A stretch of 64,000 nt of DNA from Spiroplasma diminutum CUAS-1 (GTDB lineage Bacteria; Bacillota_I; Bacilli_A; Mycoplasmatales; Mycoplasmataceae). Below are positions 45,871 through 57,607 of the stretch, in pieces. Location of the stretch: positions 372,001 to 436,000 of the forward strand of contig NC_021833.1 of NCBI RefSeq assembly GCF_000439455.1, written 5' to 3'. A model generated the notes under the pieces. The model was given only the letters and a program-made list of their open reading frames with translations. It made no database searches and had not been told where the DNA came from. Within the stretch, counting starts at the first letter, position 1. Every line of letters begins with the position of its first letter. A program made the translations under genes and the position numbers.

Positions 45871-46659
45871 ATGAAATCGTATCAATTTCAATTAACATAT
45901 AAGTATTTCTTTGGTCTATTATCTTTCTTTACCATTTTTTCATATTATATTTGAAATATAGCAACTGGTGATGAGGTTTTAAATACTTATGGTGGAAATT
46001 ATGAAATATATACAATTGACTTTTTTACTACTTTTACTTTATTGTCAAACGTACTAGTACAAATTTGATTCTTATCAGCTGCTATTAATCACAATAAAGA
46101 AGGTGAAAGTAAATTTTTAAGTTATACAACTGCAAATTCATTGGCAACAATGATTACAGTGACATTAATTGTATATAATTTTGTTTTAATTCCAGTTGAT
46201 GGTTTTCCATCACATCCATTTAGTATTTTTGTAACACTTGTAGATCATGCTATTGTTCCAATTGCATTTATTTTATATGTAAATTTATTTATGAGAAATA
46301 AGCAACGAGTTAGTCAAAAAGAATTTTTCATTAAAAAATTCTGAATCCAATTTGTTATGGTTCTAGCTTACTGTATTTTTGCAATGACTAGAGGAGAATT
46401 AAGATATAACTCTGGAGATTATTATTACTATTATGATGCTTCAGGTAAATTGATAAATTTATTATATCCATATTTCTTCTTAGATATTCATAATGTAGGT
46501 CCAGCAGGTTTACCAGGAATAGTATGATTCTTTATTGCTTTTTTTGGTATTATTGGATTATTAGTTGGTTTTAGCTCATTGTACAATTTTATAAACAATA
46601 AGGTTATTACAAAAAAATTCTATATTCAATATATTAAAGGTGAAGATTTTGTTGTTTAA
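45871..46659 (+). CDS. Pr6Pr-like multi-pass membrane protein
   Basis: A 262-residue protein with about six membrane helices. Features such as F-T-L-L-S-N-V-L after helix 1 and D-H-A-I-V-P near helix 4 resemble the bacterial Pr6Pr/FAR-17a-like family, whose function is unknown. AGGGGGTGA precedes the ATG. Family call by pattern from memory. Confidence 0.6.
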
Positions 46660-46798
46660 AATAACTATTTAACATTAAATAATTAATATAAAAGTTAATA
46701 ATTATTACTATATAATATTAAGAGTGTTAATAGCACATCTTTTGATAGCGTATTATTTATTGCCTTTAAAAGAACTATATAGAAAGGCAGTGAACTTT

Positions 46799-47077
46799 AT
46801 GGGATTCGATAACAAAGATAACTTTAGAAGATCAAGAAGCGATTCTGATCGTGGAGAACGCGGTGGAGAACGTGGCGGAAAATCTGGTGGATTTGGTGGT
46901 CGCGGTGGAGACCGTGGTGGAAGATCTGGTGGATTTGGTGGTCGCGGTGGAGACCGTGGTGGAAGATCTGGCGGAGGACAAGGTGGAAATTCAGGTAGAA
47001 TTGATAACTTTGAAAAACCATTATTAGAACTATTAAAAGAAATTAACGAAAAATTAGATCTTTTATTAAAAAAATAA
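46799..47077 (+). CDS. RGG/GGR-repeat small protein
   Basis: A 92-residue protein. Residues 15-68 are almost only Gly, Arg, Asp, Ser and Phe in RGGxxGG units, encoded by two identical 42-base DNA repeats (about 46874-46957). The last 23 residues (N-F-E-K-P-L-L-E-L-L-K-E-I ...) form an amphipathic helix. RGG boxes typically bind RNA and drive condensation; the helix may oligomerise. The local G+C is far above the rest of the window. The upstream in-frame ATG at 46724 lacks a ribosome site, whereas AAAGGCAG precedes 46799. Confidence 0.7.
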   Translation: MGFDNKDNFRRSRSDSDRGERGGERGGKSGGFGGRGGDRGGRSGGFGGRGGDRGGRSGGGQGGNSGRIDNFEKPLLELLKEINEKLDLLLKK

Positions 47078-47083
47078 TTAATT

Positions 47084-47130
47084 AAAACTTTCAAATATTT
47101 TTATTTTGAAAGTTTTTTTTTTTTTTTTTT
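47084..47130 (+). terminator. terminator with an 18-T run
   Basis: AAAACTTTCAAA (47084-47095) pairs with TTTGAAAGTTTT (47105-47116). T's run from 47113 to 47130. Confidence 0.9.
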
Positions 47131-47244
47131 ATTATTATATTATTTATTATTTCTTCAAAGTATAAATATAAACGAAGTTAATATTATATTTATGATACTA
47201 ATTAAGTTATAATTATTTAAATATAGAAATCAGGAGAATAATAA

Positions 47245-47772
47245 ATGGGATTAGACAATAGTGTTAAAAACTTAATTGGTAATTTATTTAGAATTGATAG
47301 TAACTTAGCCTTTTTTGCCCCAGGGTATTTGAGTTCAAAAAAAGTTACAGAAGAAAATTTGCCATGATTAGGACTTAAAAATTTAAATAGAATTGTTTAT
47401 TTTGCAACAACTTTTAACTATTTTTTCTTTGAAACAATGATAGCAGATATTACTATAGCACTTGATTCAAAACAAAAAGAGCCAATAATTATTGAAGTTA
47501 AAGATAATTTTAAAAACTTGATTGAATTAGAAAAACTTGGTTTTTTACAATCAAAAATTGAAAATATTCCAGCAGCTCAAATGATGCTATTAAAAGACTT
47601 ATATAAATTTATGTCTACAAAATATGATAAATTTAATTCACTATTTGAAAATGATCCAAATATAAAAATATTGGCAAATCACAGTGGTAATTTGTCATCT
47701 CCTGTTTTTTTAGAAAACAGTGAAGTTTATAATTATTATGAAAAGGCTGCAAAGCAAATATTTGGTAAATAA
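47245..47772 (+). CDS. cytosolic protein of unknown function, coupled to pepF
   Basis: A 175-residue soluble protein with mixed strands and helices. It has a Phe-rich middle (T-F-N-Y-F-F-F-E-T) and S-A-x-Q-M-like helical end, and no motif I can name. CAGGAGA precedes the start. Its stop is one base before the pepF ATG, so expression is probably coupled. Confidence 0.6.
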
Positions 47773-47773
47773 T

Positions 47774-49579
47774 ATGAAAAGAAATGAAGCAAACAATAAA
47801 TATAAATGAAATGTAATTGATCTTTATCCAAATGATAAAGAATTTTTTAATGACTTGGATTTATATATAGAAAAAAATAATTTACTTTTAAGATTTAAAG
47901 GTAAATTAAATGAAAAGGGAATTTTTATTCAATTCTTAAAAGAGTCTATGGAAACTGATAAGAGTATTTCTAAAATAAATCATTTTTTAAAACATTTATA
48001 TGTTGAACAAAATAATGAGCGAATAAATAATTTAGAATCAATTTATAATAATAAAATGCAACAATTTGATGGAAAATTTTCATGAATTAGTGAAGAAGTA
48101 AAAAATATTGGTAAAGAAAAAATTATTGAATTATTAGAATCAGATGAAGAATTAAAATATTATAAAAATAGTTATATAGAATTTTTCAAACACATAAAGT
48201 ATCTACTTCCACAAAAGCAAAGAGAATTAATTTCGAAAGTTTCAAATTCTAGTTCAATAATTTATGAAATGTATGAAGTAATGAGATTTAAAGATAATGA
48301 AGAAAAAATATTAATTTATAAAGATAAAGAATATAAAATAGATCAGAAATTTATATCAGATATTTTAACTTATTCAGATCCTATTGAAGATCAAGAATTA
48401 AGAGCACTAGCTAGTTTGAAATATAAAGAGGATAATAATTTTAGAAAACATACTTTTGCTAAAATATATGAATCAATAGTAAAAGAAGAAATTGAATCGG
48501 CACAATTAGTAGGTATGAAAAGTTTTAAAGAAAATTTCTTTGATGATGATGACTTTTCAATTAATGATTTTTTGGAATTAATTGAATTTACATCTAAAAA
48601 CTCAAATGTATATTATAAATATTATGACTTAATTAAAAAATATTTAAACTTAAATAAATTTTATGGCACAGATTCAAGTTTAGAATTGTTTAAAAAAGAA
48701 AAGCAAGAGTTCAGTATTGAGCAGGCAAAAGATATTATTAAAAAATCACTAAAAGTATTGGGTGAAGAATATATAAATAACTTAGAATACTGTTGATCAA
48801 ATAATAAAATTGATTATTTTGAAGATGAAAATAAATCTACTGGAGCTTTTACTGTTAACAGTTATAATTATGATTCATTAATCTCTATGAACTTCACAGA
48901 TGATATTGATTCAATTTCAACATTAACTCATGAATTGGGTCATGCAGTACATAATCTTTTTGCAAAGCAAAATCAGCCAAGACCTTTAAATGGTTTTTCT
49001 AATATGATAGCTGAAGTTGCTTCAACTTTAAATGAACATTTATTATTTGAATATCTTTTAAAAAATGAAAAAGATGAAAAGAAAAAATTAACTTTAATTC
49101 AAAATAGAATTGAATTTATTTTTTCTAACTTTTTTTCTGCAATATCTGAAGCAGAATTTGAATATCAATGTTATGAAGCAAGTGAAAGAGGTGAGGTATT
49201 AACTTTGGATAAAATTACTTCAATTCTAAAAGACGCAAATAATAAAATATTGGGGAAATCAATTTTTAATAGATTTGATAAAAACTCATATAAATATGGA
49301 TGAATATCAATTTCACATATATTTGAACAGCCATTTTATATTTATAAATATGCAGTTTCTATTGCAGTATCTTTCCATTTGTATTCAAGATTTAAAAATT
49401 CTAATGATCCAAGTGAAATTATTAGTTTCTTAAAAGATGGGGGTAGTTTAAAAATTACAGAGTTATTTAAGAAGTATGAATTCGATTGTAGTGATAAAAA
49501 TTCTTTTAAAGGTATAATTGAAGAAGTTGAATCACTAGTTAAAACTTTTGATATTATATTAAACTCTAAAAATAATTAA
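47774..49579 (+). CDS. pepF: oligoendopeptidase F (M3 metallopeptidase)
   Basis: A 601-residue cytoplasmic zinc peptidase cutting oligopeptides, important for peptide use in an organism with few amino-acid pathways. The HExxH zinc site is H-E-L-G-H at residues 386-390, and the third ligand is in E-V-A-S-T-L-N-E. The terminal Y-G-W-I-S-I-S-H-I-F-E and F-Y-I-Y-K-Y-A are family marks. Normal length. Follows the 47245 gene by one base. Confidence 0.95.
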
Positions 49580-49606
49580 AAGGACTCGATTAGTTGAGTC
49601 TTTTTA
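49578..49606. terminator. bidirectional terminator between pepF and the convergent gene
   Basis: AAAAGGACTC pairs with GAGTC-TTTTT. It includes the end of pepF and the stop of the minus-strand gene (49604-49606). Confidence 0.8.
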
Positions 49607-50299
49607 ATATACATTTTTTAAAAACTTAGAATAAAAATTAATTATTGAACTTGTGTAAACTATAATTTCAATAGATATTATATTAATATCTATTAAATTT
49701 TGTTCGGTAATTTTATTTTTCTTCTTTAATAACTTTGCATATTTCATAATTTCTCTTACAACAATATCAATGTTAGTAATAGATTCTGTATTAGAAAATA
49801 CTTTTTCTGATAATAATTCAAAGTATTCATCTTTTTTCAGTATCTTTGAAATTTCTTTCTTATAAATATCAAAGTAACTAATAATTGAATTATTTATTAT
49901 TAAAAGTGCATGTTCTTGTTTCTTTCCAATATCTTTTTTCTCAATATCATTAAAGAAATTACAAATTAGTTCAATTGATTTAGTTCATCCTAATATATAA
50001 ATATAGTCAACTATCATTTTATAAAACTTTGAAAGTAATTTTGAATTAGTATTAATAAGTTTAAATTTCTGATTATAAAAATTTTTATAATTTTCAATCT
50101 GTTGAAATAATTCTTCATAATCATTGTAATTATTTGAATAATTAATTTTAAAATCATCTGGATTTTTATTAAATCTAATAATTCATGCTTTCATTTTTTT
50201 TAACGTTTTGATTACTTCTTTATCTCAATAGGATGTAACATTTTTTAAATTATTTATATCATTTTTAGATATTTTAAAGGTTTTAAAATTATTAATCAT
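49604..50299 (-). CDS. all-helical protein of unknown function, divergent partner 1
   Basis: A 231-residue soluble protein read through three Trp-TGA codons: it begins M-I-N-N-F-K-T-F-K-I-S-K and ends K-F-L-K-N-V-Y. It is rich in Asn, Ile and Lys and looks wholly helical. No motif is recognised. It diverges from the gene at 50368, which is almost the same length (232 residues), with only 68 bases between them. Confidence 0.6.
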
Positions 50300-50367
50300 T
50301 TTATCAAACTTTCTACAAATCGATATTTTTATTATATATTAATAATATAAAGAAAAGAGAAATAATT

Positions 50368-51066
50368 ATGTTAGGTAAATATGACTTCGAAGAAAAGTAC
50401 ATTAAAGATATTCTTATGTTTTATGAGCCAATTTTACATACAATTTCTGTTTTATTAGAAGATGAAAAAGGTGAATTAAAAAGAAATAATCTATTGGATA
50501 AAGAATTTGAAAATATGTTTAAATTTTTTAAAAATATGGAATTTCTAGATCAATTCAATGAAGCAAAAGATATAGTTAATTTTTATTATGAACATTTTAG
50601 AAATAAATTAATTGTTTTAAATAAACAAGAAATTGTAGATAGACATAAATTCTGACCAAATATTATTTCACTACATGAAATGACAAATTTACTTGATAAA
50701 TGAATAAAAATTTCTTTTGATAATGTGAAAGTGAAAAAAAATGTATTAACTATTAGTGAATGTTTAGAAGATTTAAAAAATTTAATAACTGATTATTCAA
50801 AGTCTTTAAAATTAATTGAAAAGAACTTATTTTTTAATGATCAAATATATGAATTATTAGAGTTATTTAATAATTCATATAAATTTAAAGTAATTGAAAA
50901 TTCTTCTGAAATTATTTTAAGTATAATTGAAGAAGAAAATATAGATAAAGACTTTATTCACAATATATTTGAAAAGGATTCAGAAGAATACTGAAATGTA
51001 TTTAATATTCTAATAAGAATTTCAATGCTGTCAGGTTTTGCAGTTCATTTAGAAGAATTAAAATAA
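50368..51066 (+). CDS. all-helical protein of unknown function, divergent partner 2
   Basis: A 232-residue soluble helical protein, acidic and Leu/Ile-rich, beginning M-L-G-K-Y-D-F-E-E-K. AAAGAGAAA-type purines precede the ATG. No known motif. The matched length and divergent layout with 49604-50299 suggest a functional pair or distant paralogues, but I could not align them convincingly by eye. A 245-base gap follows, containing only a weak hairpin near 51239-51262 and nothing else evident. Confidence 0.6.
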
Positions 51067-51311
51067 TTTTTTATTTAATTAAATTTAGTTACTTAAAAGA
51101 ACTATTAAAAATATGATATATAGGTGTTAAAGATTCCTTAAAAGTACGAGTTTAATAAAAGAGTAGTATGTTATTGTTTAATAGTTAAATTTAGAGATTT
51201 ATATTAATATAAAATTATTTTACAATCACATAAAGATAAAACTAGTTAATGCTAGTTTATGTTTTAATGATTTATAATAGAGAAGTATAATATAAGAAAA
51301 AGGAATCTAAT

Positions 51312-54041
51312 ATGTCTGAAGAAAAATTTTTTACAAATAAAGATCAGCAAGATCTATTAAATGAAATTCAAAATGAAATTATAGCTTCAGATGAAGTTTA
51401 TTTAATATATCCATTTATATCAAAATCAATATTAAATAAAATTTCCTCAACTTTTGAATATTGTTTAGAAAAAAATATTCCTATTAAAATTATTTCTACA
51501 ACATTTGATGATTTATCACAATTTAATAATTTAAATGAATTGAAAAAATTAGTAGAAACTTATAACAATATTAAAATAAAAATTGAAGATAATTTAGAAA
51601 AGCATAGTGAAAGAATACATATTAAAGCTTCAATCTTTAAAAGAAAAAATTCTAATGATAGCGCAATTATAGGCTCTTCAAACTTGACAAATAAGGGTAT
51701 GATAACTGGAAGAGAATGAAATGTAAAAATAATTTCTAAAAGTGAAAATGATCTAGTTCAAAAAATGATAACTGAATTTGACTCACTTTGAAAAGAAGAC
51801 TTTATTGATTTTTCAAATAAAAAAGAAAGAGACTTTTTAATTCAAAGAATAAAAGAAAATCAAGAATCTAAAATACAAATGGAACTTATAAATGAAAACT
51901 CAAATTTTCAATACGCAAGAAAATACTTATATAAATTTCAAAAGGAAATTATTGATAAGATTTCTTATAGAAGATTTATTGGTAAAAATAAACATCTTAT
52001 TGTTATGGCAACAGGAACTGGAAAAACTTTAGTTTCAGCTTTTGATTATAAAAGACAAATTGAAACTTCAAAGAGAAACTTAAAAATACTATTTTTAGCT
52101 CATCAAAAAGAAATTGTCGATCAAGCTATTAAAACTTATAGACAAGTTTTAAATGATTCAAATTTTGGTGAAGTTTTTTATGATGGAAAAGTAATTAGTG
52201 AAAATCCTCAATTTTTATTTTCCACTATTCAGTCACTTTCAAATAGAATTGATTTATTCAGAAAAGATCAGTTTGATATTATTGTATTTGATGAAGCACA
52301 TCATATTGCTGCAAATACTTTTGATAAAGTTTTTAATTATTTTAAACCAAATCAGATGTTAGGTTTGACTGCAACTCCAGAAAGAGAAGATGGGAGAGAT
52401 ATTAAGAAATACTTTGATAATGAATTTGCATCAGAATTAAGACTGTGAGATGCAATAAATCAAAAATTACTTGCTCCATTTGATTATTATTGTATTGATG
52501 ATACTAAAACAAATTTGATAGGGATAGATTTGGATTCAGATAAAGAAATTTTTAAAGTAATAAATACTGAATCAAGAAATAATCTTTTATTTAGAACTAT
52601 TGAAAAGTACATTGGTTTATTTGCAAGACCAACTGCTTTAATATTTTGTATTACTATTGAACATGCAAAAATTATTGCAGAGTTTTTAAAAGGAAAAAAT
52701 TTAAAAGCTGAATCATTAACCTCTGAAAATCTAAAAGATAGAAATAGAATTCTTTATGAGTTTTCAAATGGAAGAATTAATTATTTGTGTGTTGTAAATA
52801 TTTTTAATGAAGGAATTGATATTCCCCAAATTAATACCATAATTTTATTAAGACCAACTAATTCAAAGACAGTCTATCTACAACAATTAGGTAGGGGTTT
52901 AAGAAAAACTGAATTAAAAAATAAATTAGAAGTATATGATTTAATTTCAAATATTGATAATAAGTATGATATTACTTTAGGAATAAGAAATTTATTTAAC
53001 CCTAAAATTGTGGGATCAAATTTTATTTCAACAAAACAGGGATTACCTTATAACTCTACGATTACTTTAGAAAAACATGCAGAAGCATTAATATTAAAAA
53101 GTTTGAAAAAATGATATGGAAATAAAAATATTATAAGAGAGCAAGTTATTAATTACTACAATACTTATAAAGAAAATGCTCTTACACAAATTATTAATGA
53201 TTATGAATTAACTTTACAAGATTTTTATAATAGTTTAGATGAGTTATTTTTAAAAACAGCTTTGCAAATTAAAAAGTATAAACAAAAAGAAAATGATACA
53301 AATAGAAATAAAAACATATTGAAACAATTCATATTTTTGGATAGTTATGAAATAGTTGATTATTTCTTAAATAGATTATCAAATAAAATTAAAAGAGAGC
53401 AAATTGATTTGGACTATGATAATTTATTAGTGACTAGTTTTTTATATGAAATAACTAGTATGGAAAGATTTACGGAATTATATCCAAATTATTTAGAAAT
53501 AAATGACTTGGTTGATCATTTTATTGAAAATAATCAACTAATTATAAAAGAACTAATTTTGATTTTAAAATATAAAATTGAAAATGAAACTCTTATTTTT
53601 ACAAAGTACAAAGAAAAATTATTATCAATTGATTCAACTTATACAGTTAAGCAATCACTTGCAGCAATTGGAAGAACCAACTTTTTACATTACAGAGATC
53701 AATTAAAAGTATTAACATTTCAAGCAGGTTATTTAACTTTTGATAATTCTAAGCAAATAATACTAGCTGATGAAGATGGGGCAGGTTATGGGAAATTAAC
53801 TAAATATGATCAAGAAAATAAAGAATTTTATTGATCTATTCCAGAAACAATGACATTAGAACATAAGATTATTAAAGATTTTAATAATAAAGATATTAAA
53901 AAGTATTTATTTATTCATGATAAACAAAATTATGAGCAAAAAAATATGTTTCTAAAATTATATAAATTTTGTGGTGCAGGAAGTTTTAAAGAAATGATTG
54001 TAAATAATTATTTAACTGCTTTATTTAATGTTGAAGATTAA
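51312..54041 (+). CDS. PLD-nuclease/SF2 helicase fusion with DUF3427-like tail
   Basis: A 909-residue protein. Residues 1-150: phospholipase-D-like domain with H103-I-K105 and S-A-I-I-G-S-S-N-L-T (HxK...N pattern, one half-site). Residues about 210-560: superfamily 2 helicase with A-T-G-T-G-K-T (near 232), D-E-A-H (near 327), L-T-A-T and Q-L-G-R-G-L-R (near 523). About 640-909: tail resembling DUF3427, with F-Y-W-S near the end. This architecture occurs with defence and restriction loci in other bacteria. It could cut or remodel foreign DNA. Stand-alone gene. Confidence 0.85.
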
Positions 54042-54066
54042 AAAAACCCATTAGTTTGGGTTTTTA
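54042..54066. terminator. terminator between helicase and tag
   Basis: AAAAACCCA (54042-54050) pairs with TGGGTTTTT (54057-54065), usable from both sides. Confidence 0.85.
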
Positions 54067-54618
54067 TTATTTAAAGTGACAAGAATTTAAGTGATCATTT
54101 ATAATTCCAATTGCTTGTAAAAATGAGTATACAGTTGTTTTCCCTAAAAATGCAAATCCCTTTTTCTTTAAAATTTGACTTATTTCTGAAGAAAGCTCCG
54201 AATAAGCTATCATGTCCTTATCTGTTTCAATTGAATTTATAATTGTTTTGTTATTTGTAAAACTTCAAATAAAATTACTAAAACTTTCATATTCTTTTTG
54301 TAATCTTATAAAGGCCTTAGCATTTGTAATTGCGGCTTTAATTTTTAGTTTATTTCTAATAATTCCGTCATTTTGCATTAAAACTAATTCTTTTTGTTCA
54401 TCATAATTTGAAATTTTATTATAGTCTCAATTATCGAAAGCATTTTTAAAGTTTTCTCTTTTTTTCAATATTGTATGTCAACTAAGACCAGCTTGATTTA
54501 GCTCTAATATAAGCATTTCAAATAGCTTAGTATCATCATTAATTGGTTTTGCCCATTCATTATCGTGATAATCTTGATCTAATCCCGGATTTTCTGCTCA
54601 TTTACATCTGTTTATCAT
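54067..54618 (-). CDS. tag: DNA-3-methyladenine glycosylase I
   Basis: A 183-residue base-excision enzyme removing 3-methyladenine. The start reads R-C-K-W-A-E-N-P and Y-H-D-N-E-W, and the end is N-D-H-L-N-S-C-H. The Cys/His pairs at both ends form the zinc site of Tag. E-L-N-Q-A-G-L-S-W is the catalytic region. GGAG nine bases before the ATG at 54618 is preferred over the ATG at 54633, which has no ribosome site. Single gene; a repair role beside the helicase may be coincidence. Confidence 0.9.
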
Positions 54619-54845
54619 TTTTTTATTCTCCATAGTTATTATATTACTCAAAAAGATTGTAAAAAAAATTTATAATCTAGAAAAATTTAAATAATTTATT
54701 AACTAATTCCGTTTTTTAGTATTTATTTAAGATTCAAGAATTAAATGTAAAAAAGTGCTAAAATTTTGTAATATTAATTGTAAAAAGGCAATTTATTCAA
54801 ATTTAACCCCTTATTTAACTACTTACTATTTGGCTTAATTTTTGG

Positions 54846-54851
54846 TATAAT
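54846..54851 (+). promoter_or_regulatory. -10 element of the three-gene unit
   Basis: TATAAT lies 32 bases before the ATG at 54883 and would start transcription of the 54883-58987 cluster. The 215-base gap before it, back to tag, holds nothing else I can name. Confidence 0.55.
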
Positions 54852-54882
54852 ACTAATAATTGACAAAAGGGAGAATATACAT

Positions 54883-56238
54883 ATGCAAATAAAGAAAATT
54901 ATAGCTAAAAACTTTTTAAATCCAGGAGAACAAATGTTTAGTTTTAATGAAGATCATATTTTAACAAGAGGAACTTTTTATAATCCTAATGAAATTATAA
55001 AAATTAATAAACTTCTTAATGGTTCATGAATTGAATCAACTATGAGTTTTGAGAAATATTACCCAAAATTTGCAAGAAAATTAAGTGGAAATGCAATGGA
55101 TTTTCAAATTGATGCTTTATTTTTTCTAAACGATAAAGAATTAAAAGAATTAAATAGAATTTTAAAATCACTTGGAATGTTAAGAGATTTAAAATCAAAA
55201 GCGTACTACTATTCAATTAAATGTATATACCCACATATTTTTCCAATTGTAAGTCTTGTTCCAGCTGAATTTAAAAATGAAAAAGTAATAGGGATTGGAA
55301 ATCACTATGATAAATTTTTTAAATCAAACTTAAATAAAAGAGATATCTTAACTACAATGGGTATTAATGCAGTTGGTAAGTTAAGAGAAAAATTCTTTGA
55401 ATATAAGAAATTTGAAGTAAAAGAAGAGGAAAAAGAAATTTATAATAGATATTTAGACGTAATTAAGTCAACTTATAGATATGATGAAGAATTTATTAAA
55501 AAATTAGGTCAAGCTATTTACAATATTGATGATGGAGATATCATTAATTATGCTGATGAAGTTGAATTTTTCTTAAGAAATGATCATTTTAAAAATTTCT
55601 TAGATACAATTCCTTTATTAAGAGAAGATGAAATGATAAGAGAAGACTTTGCTAAATTACTATTTGATGTTTATTTAGTAGATTTAAAATGAATTTATTC
55701 AGTTAAAACAGGAAATAATATCGTAGAAATTAGAAATAATATATACAAAAATAATTGTGAAAAAGCACTTTATTCAAAAGAATTATTAGAGTTCTTTAAA
55801 ACTAAATTAACTTTAGATAAAGATATATTTGATTACAGTGTTTCAATTAATCATTTCCAAGATAATCTTGATGATTCATTAATTTATAATGGTGAATCTC
55901 ATTTTGAAAAGATACTTGAAAAAGGTTCAGAAAAAACAAAATTTGTTGAAATAAAAAAAGCAAATGAAAAAAAAGAAATCATAGCAAAAGTAAAAAAAAT
56001 TAAAGAAGATCAAAAAGCTAAAGAAAAAGAGAGAAAAGATAATTTTAAAAGAGAAGTAAAATTCTTAAAAGCAAAAAATGAGCAAGAAAAGAAAGAACTA
56101 TTAAAAAACTTTAAAGAAGGTTCTTTGCCAGAGAAAAAGCAAGAAAAGAAAGCTGATTCTAAACCAAAGAAAGCTGATTCTAAAGCAAAGAAAGCAGATT
56201 CTAAAGCAAAAAAACCAGTAACAAAAAAGAAAAAATAA
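54883..56238 (+). CDS. cluster protein 1: unknown, with Lys-rich repeat tail
   Basis: A 451-residue protein. Residues 1 to about 345 are globular, mostly helical, with Y-Y-Y-S-I-K-C-I-Y-P-H-I-F-P-I-V. From 345 on it is a Lys/Glu coiled coil ending in three K-K-A-D-S-K-[AP] repeats, encoded by near-identical 18-base units (about 56150-56210), a basic tail likely to contact nucleic acid. AAAGGGAG precedes the ATG. First of three close genes (next gap 32 bases). No known family. Confidence 0.6.
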
Positions 56239-56270
56239 TAACTTATAACGTTATTTTATGGGAGTAAATT

Positions 56271-57584
56271 ATGGCTGAATTAATTAAAGAAAATGATATG
56301 TTATCTGATCTTATAAAAAAACAGGATCTATATAAAGCTGCTAAAAATAATAAAATTTCAGATCAAGATACACAAAGATTTATTGACTCAATTTTTAGTA
56401 ATTATTTTTTAGATAATGATAATATAAATTTTCTTGTAAAAAATGGTTATAATTTTTTCTCTTTTTCAGATGAAGAATTTTGTTTTTGTTTAAGTGGAAT
56501 TGCATTTGAAAATTGTTGTAAAGCAAATATGAATAAAGAAAAAAGCAAAAGTTACGTTCCATTTATTAAAGCAATAATTAATAATGAGCAATATAATGAA
56601 TATTTACAATTTTCTTTAAAATTATTTGAAACTACATATTCAAATTTAGGAGAATCTGAAAAATGTAATTTTTTGGATTGTTCTAATAAATCCGTTGAAA
56701 ATAGATTATACAATATAGACTTTGAAAGTACTAAATATCTTTCTTCAAATAGAAAAAATATCTTTGATAATAACTATAAAATGGGTCAAAACTTTTTTGA
56801 AGAGGTTAATAATGATCAATTTAAATACTTTGGTTTTTGTGAAGAGCATTATAATCAAATTATAGATATTCCAATGACAAAACAAAGTAGTGATGAAGAT
56901 ATAATATTATTTAATTTTCCAGCAGTTGTAAATAAGTTGTTCCTAGCAAGAGTTCAATTAGAAGCTTTAAAGACTGAATTTAGAGAATATTTTAATTCGA
57001 TTGAAGAGGAAGCTGTAAAAACTATCTTTATATATAACATTAAAAAGGTATCTAATCATGTTAGCTCTCTTTTAAATACATATAGTTTTTTCATTGAGAT
57101 ATTAAAAGGTGGTTCAAATAGATACGGTATTGCAAAGTTTAACTTACCAAAAACAAATAATTTTAGAATTAAAGATGTTTTTCAACCACAAATTACTCCA
57201 GATGATTTTAAAGTTGTAAACTCAATAAATAATTTATTCTTATCTGAAAATTTTGCAACTATTGTTATGTATGGTGATAGAACAAATTCTTTTATTACAA
57301 TGGTTTATGATAAAAAAAATGAAAATTTAAAAGATTTTTTTAATCAATATTTAAAAATGGTGCAAGCTAAAACTAAAAGTGAAGCAGCATTTATTTCAAA
57401 TTGTTCATTAATACTTGCAGATAATATTCTTTTTGATAAAGAATGATTTGATAACTTAACTGAACAAGATATATTATTATATTCAGCTTTAAATAAATTT
57501 AGATTCCAACATCCAAACATGGGTCAAGAATATTTAAAAATGAAATTTTTCGCTGGATTTAACAAAGGAAATAATTTCTTTTAA
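56271..57584 (+). CDS. cluster protein 2: SEC-C zinc motif plus second zinc site
   Basis: A 437-residue protein. Residues 71-83 match the SEC-C pattern C-x-C-x8-C-C exactly (C71, C73, C82, C83), a zinc knuckle seen on many defence-linked and SecA-type proteins. A second set, C132-x4-C137 ... C190-E-E-H193, recalls a Cys4/His domain found in uncharacterised bacterial proteins with F-C-x-x-H. The rest is helical. TGGGAG precedes the ATG. It sits between protein 1 and a P-loop ATPase with 32- and 23-base gaps, so they probably act together. Confidence 0.6.
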
Positions 57585-57607
57585 AATAGGGGTTAGGGGT
57601 GCTCTAA

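Noticed and set aside
46753-47094. Pro-rich open frame on the minus strand opposite the RGG gene
   Set aside because: It is the antisense shadow of the Gly/Arg repeats, lacks a ribosome site, and runs through the terminator.
51239-51262. Terminator for the 50368 gene
   Set aside because: AAACTAG/CTAGTTT can pair, but it lies about 170 bases downstream and is not followed by a T run.
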